A stretch of DNA of 64,000 bases from Desertimonas flava (lineage in GTDB: Bacteria > Actinomycetota > Acidimicrobiia > Acidimicrobiales > Ilumatobacteraceae). Made by a program: the position numbers and the translations under genes. The notes beneath the pieces are model-generated. The model searched no databases, was not told the origin of the DNA, and saw only the letters and a list, made by a program, of their open reading frames with translations. Positions 63,627 through 64,000 of the stretch are shown here, piece by piece. The stretch is from assembly GCF_003426815.1 (NCBI RefSeq), contig NZ_QKYK01000003.1, positions 124,001 to 188,000 of the forward strand, in the 5' to 3' direction. The first letter of the stretch is position 1, and the number at the start of each line of letters is the position of its first letter.

Positions 63627-64000
63627 CGTCCCCGCGGGCTGCTGGCCTGTCGAGTTCCCGATCGTTGCCCGGATCGGCACCCCGACGGTCGACAACCGGC
63701 TGGTGACCGTTCCGCCGATCGTCGACGTGCCTGTTCCGATCCTGCACGGGACCGAGCAGGTCGGTGTCATCACCGCGGTGGCGGCCATGCCCGACGGGCT
63801 CGCCGCGATTCGCTGGTTCACGACCCCGGCCTGGGACGGCCTCGTCCCGTGTCTCGATGCCGAGGGCGGTGAATGGGTGATCGTCGGAGACATGCACGAG
63901 TTGCGCGGCGACTGGCGGCTCGCCGCGGTCACGATGTGTCCTGTAGCAGAGGCGCCGTGGCCCGACCTCGACGTGATCGTCGGCGACCAGGTGCCAGCGT
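63619..64000 (+). CDS. Partial hypothetical protein
   Basis: Open from ATG 63619 (GGAAGGAGCC upstream) to the window edge, 127 codons without stop. Beta-rich (FPIVARIGTPTVDNRLVTVP, GVITAVAAMPDGLAAIRWFT). Not recognised; the C-terminus is outside the window. Confidence 0.62.
   Translation, partial: MSDVPAGCWPVEFPIVARIGTPTVDNRLVTVPPIVDVPVPILHGTEQVGVITAVAAMPDGLAAIRWFTTPAWDGLVPCLDAEGGEWVIVGDMHELRGDWRLAAVTMCPVAEAPWPDLDVIVGDQVPA

Larger units (their letters stand above)
5065..64000. mobile_element. Integrated prophage-like element (left part only)
   Basis: It begins at a tRNA-Lys 3' fragment and carries a tyrosine integrase, XRE repressor, HNH and VRR nucleases, initiator, helicase loader, terminase, sliding clamp and modification genes in long overlapping operons. 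The right junction is outside the window. Terminase argues for a phage; the absence of recognisable virion genes in 59 kb means a phage-derived integrative element or phage-plasmid cannot be excluded. Confidence 0.85.

Noticed and set aside
1-64000. Insertion sequences or transposases
   Set aside because: No transposase motifs or terminal inverted repeats were recognised anywhere in the window.

Overview
The window is high-GC DNA from an actinobacterium, possibly of class Acidimicrobiia (inferred from GC content, dense GTG starts, an ECF41-type sigma factor and the general gene style; no marker gene settles the genus). Bases 1 to about 5064 are chromosome. They hold the tail of an upstream gene, a DksA/TraR zinc-finger protein, a Thr/Ser-rich surface protein, a family 2 glycosyltransferase, a small membrane protein, and an ECF41 sigma factor facing a monooxygenase-DoxX pair across a symmetric promoter region.

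From 5065 to the right edge the window is one large integrated element, most likely a prophage. Its left end is a 47-nt 3' fragment of tRNA-Lys(CTT), followed by a tyrosine integrase, an XRE repressor facing an HTH gene, and more than 100 tightly packed, mostly overlapping (ATGA/GTGA/TGATG) genes. The prophage call rests on the terminase large subunit at 28.6-30.1 kb and a small-subunit-like partner. No portal, capsid or tail gene is recognisable before 64 kb, so the virion genes, if present, lie beyond the window. The complete tRNA-Lys and the other junction are also out of view.

Layout of the element: 5-8 kb integration and lysogeny; 8-17 kb replication and nucleases (DUF2303, VRR-NUC, an initiator-like protein carrying five internal iterons, DHH phosphoesterase, RecB/Cas4-like Fe-S nuclease, G39P-like helicase loader); 17.8-22.3 kb three ParB-like proteins; 19.8-27.9 kb a sugar and group-transfer island (DegT aminotransferase, CapD-type 4,6-dehydratase, PIG-L deacetylase, WbqC-like protein, FemAB-like acyltransferase, two methyltransferases and a TET-associated-type glycosyltransferase); 27.9-31.4 kb terminase and a phage DnaN clamp; 34.5-37.2 kb a SNF2 helicase with HARP-like repeats; 37-64 kb mostly small, often CxxC-bearing proteins, punctuated by a divergent C5-cytosine methyltransferase, an ASCH protein, DUF4326, DUF1643, a J-domain/BCS1-like AAA+ pair, a prohibitin-like protein and RtcB.

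The least expected result is regulatory. The element carries three dispersed, repeated control elements. (1) Promoters with a -35/17-bp/-10 layout overlaid by a CTACTGTAG...CTACAGTAG dyad, often exactly 7 nt before a start codon. (2) A TGTCACCCC or TGTGACACC box exactly 7 nt before a -10 that is itself 7-8 nt before the start, implying leaderless mRNAs. (3) Twelve 5'-leader hairpins whose stems differ and covary while the loop (A)AGGGAAG and the downstream GAAAGGAACC stay fixed. Two intergenic stretches (33242-33488 and about 37237-37455) look like structured RNAs.

The working hypothesis for a new system is that 19.8-27.9 kb makes and attaches an amino-sugar-like group, possibly to DNA bases together with the C5-methyltransferase at 40.9 kb. 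That is inference from gene families and would need nucleoside analysis to prove.
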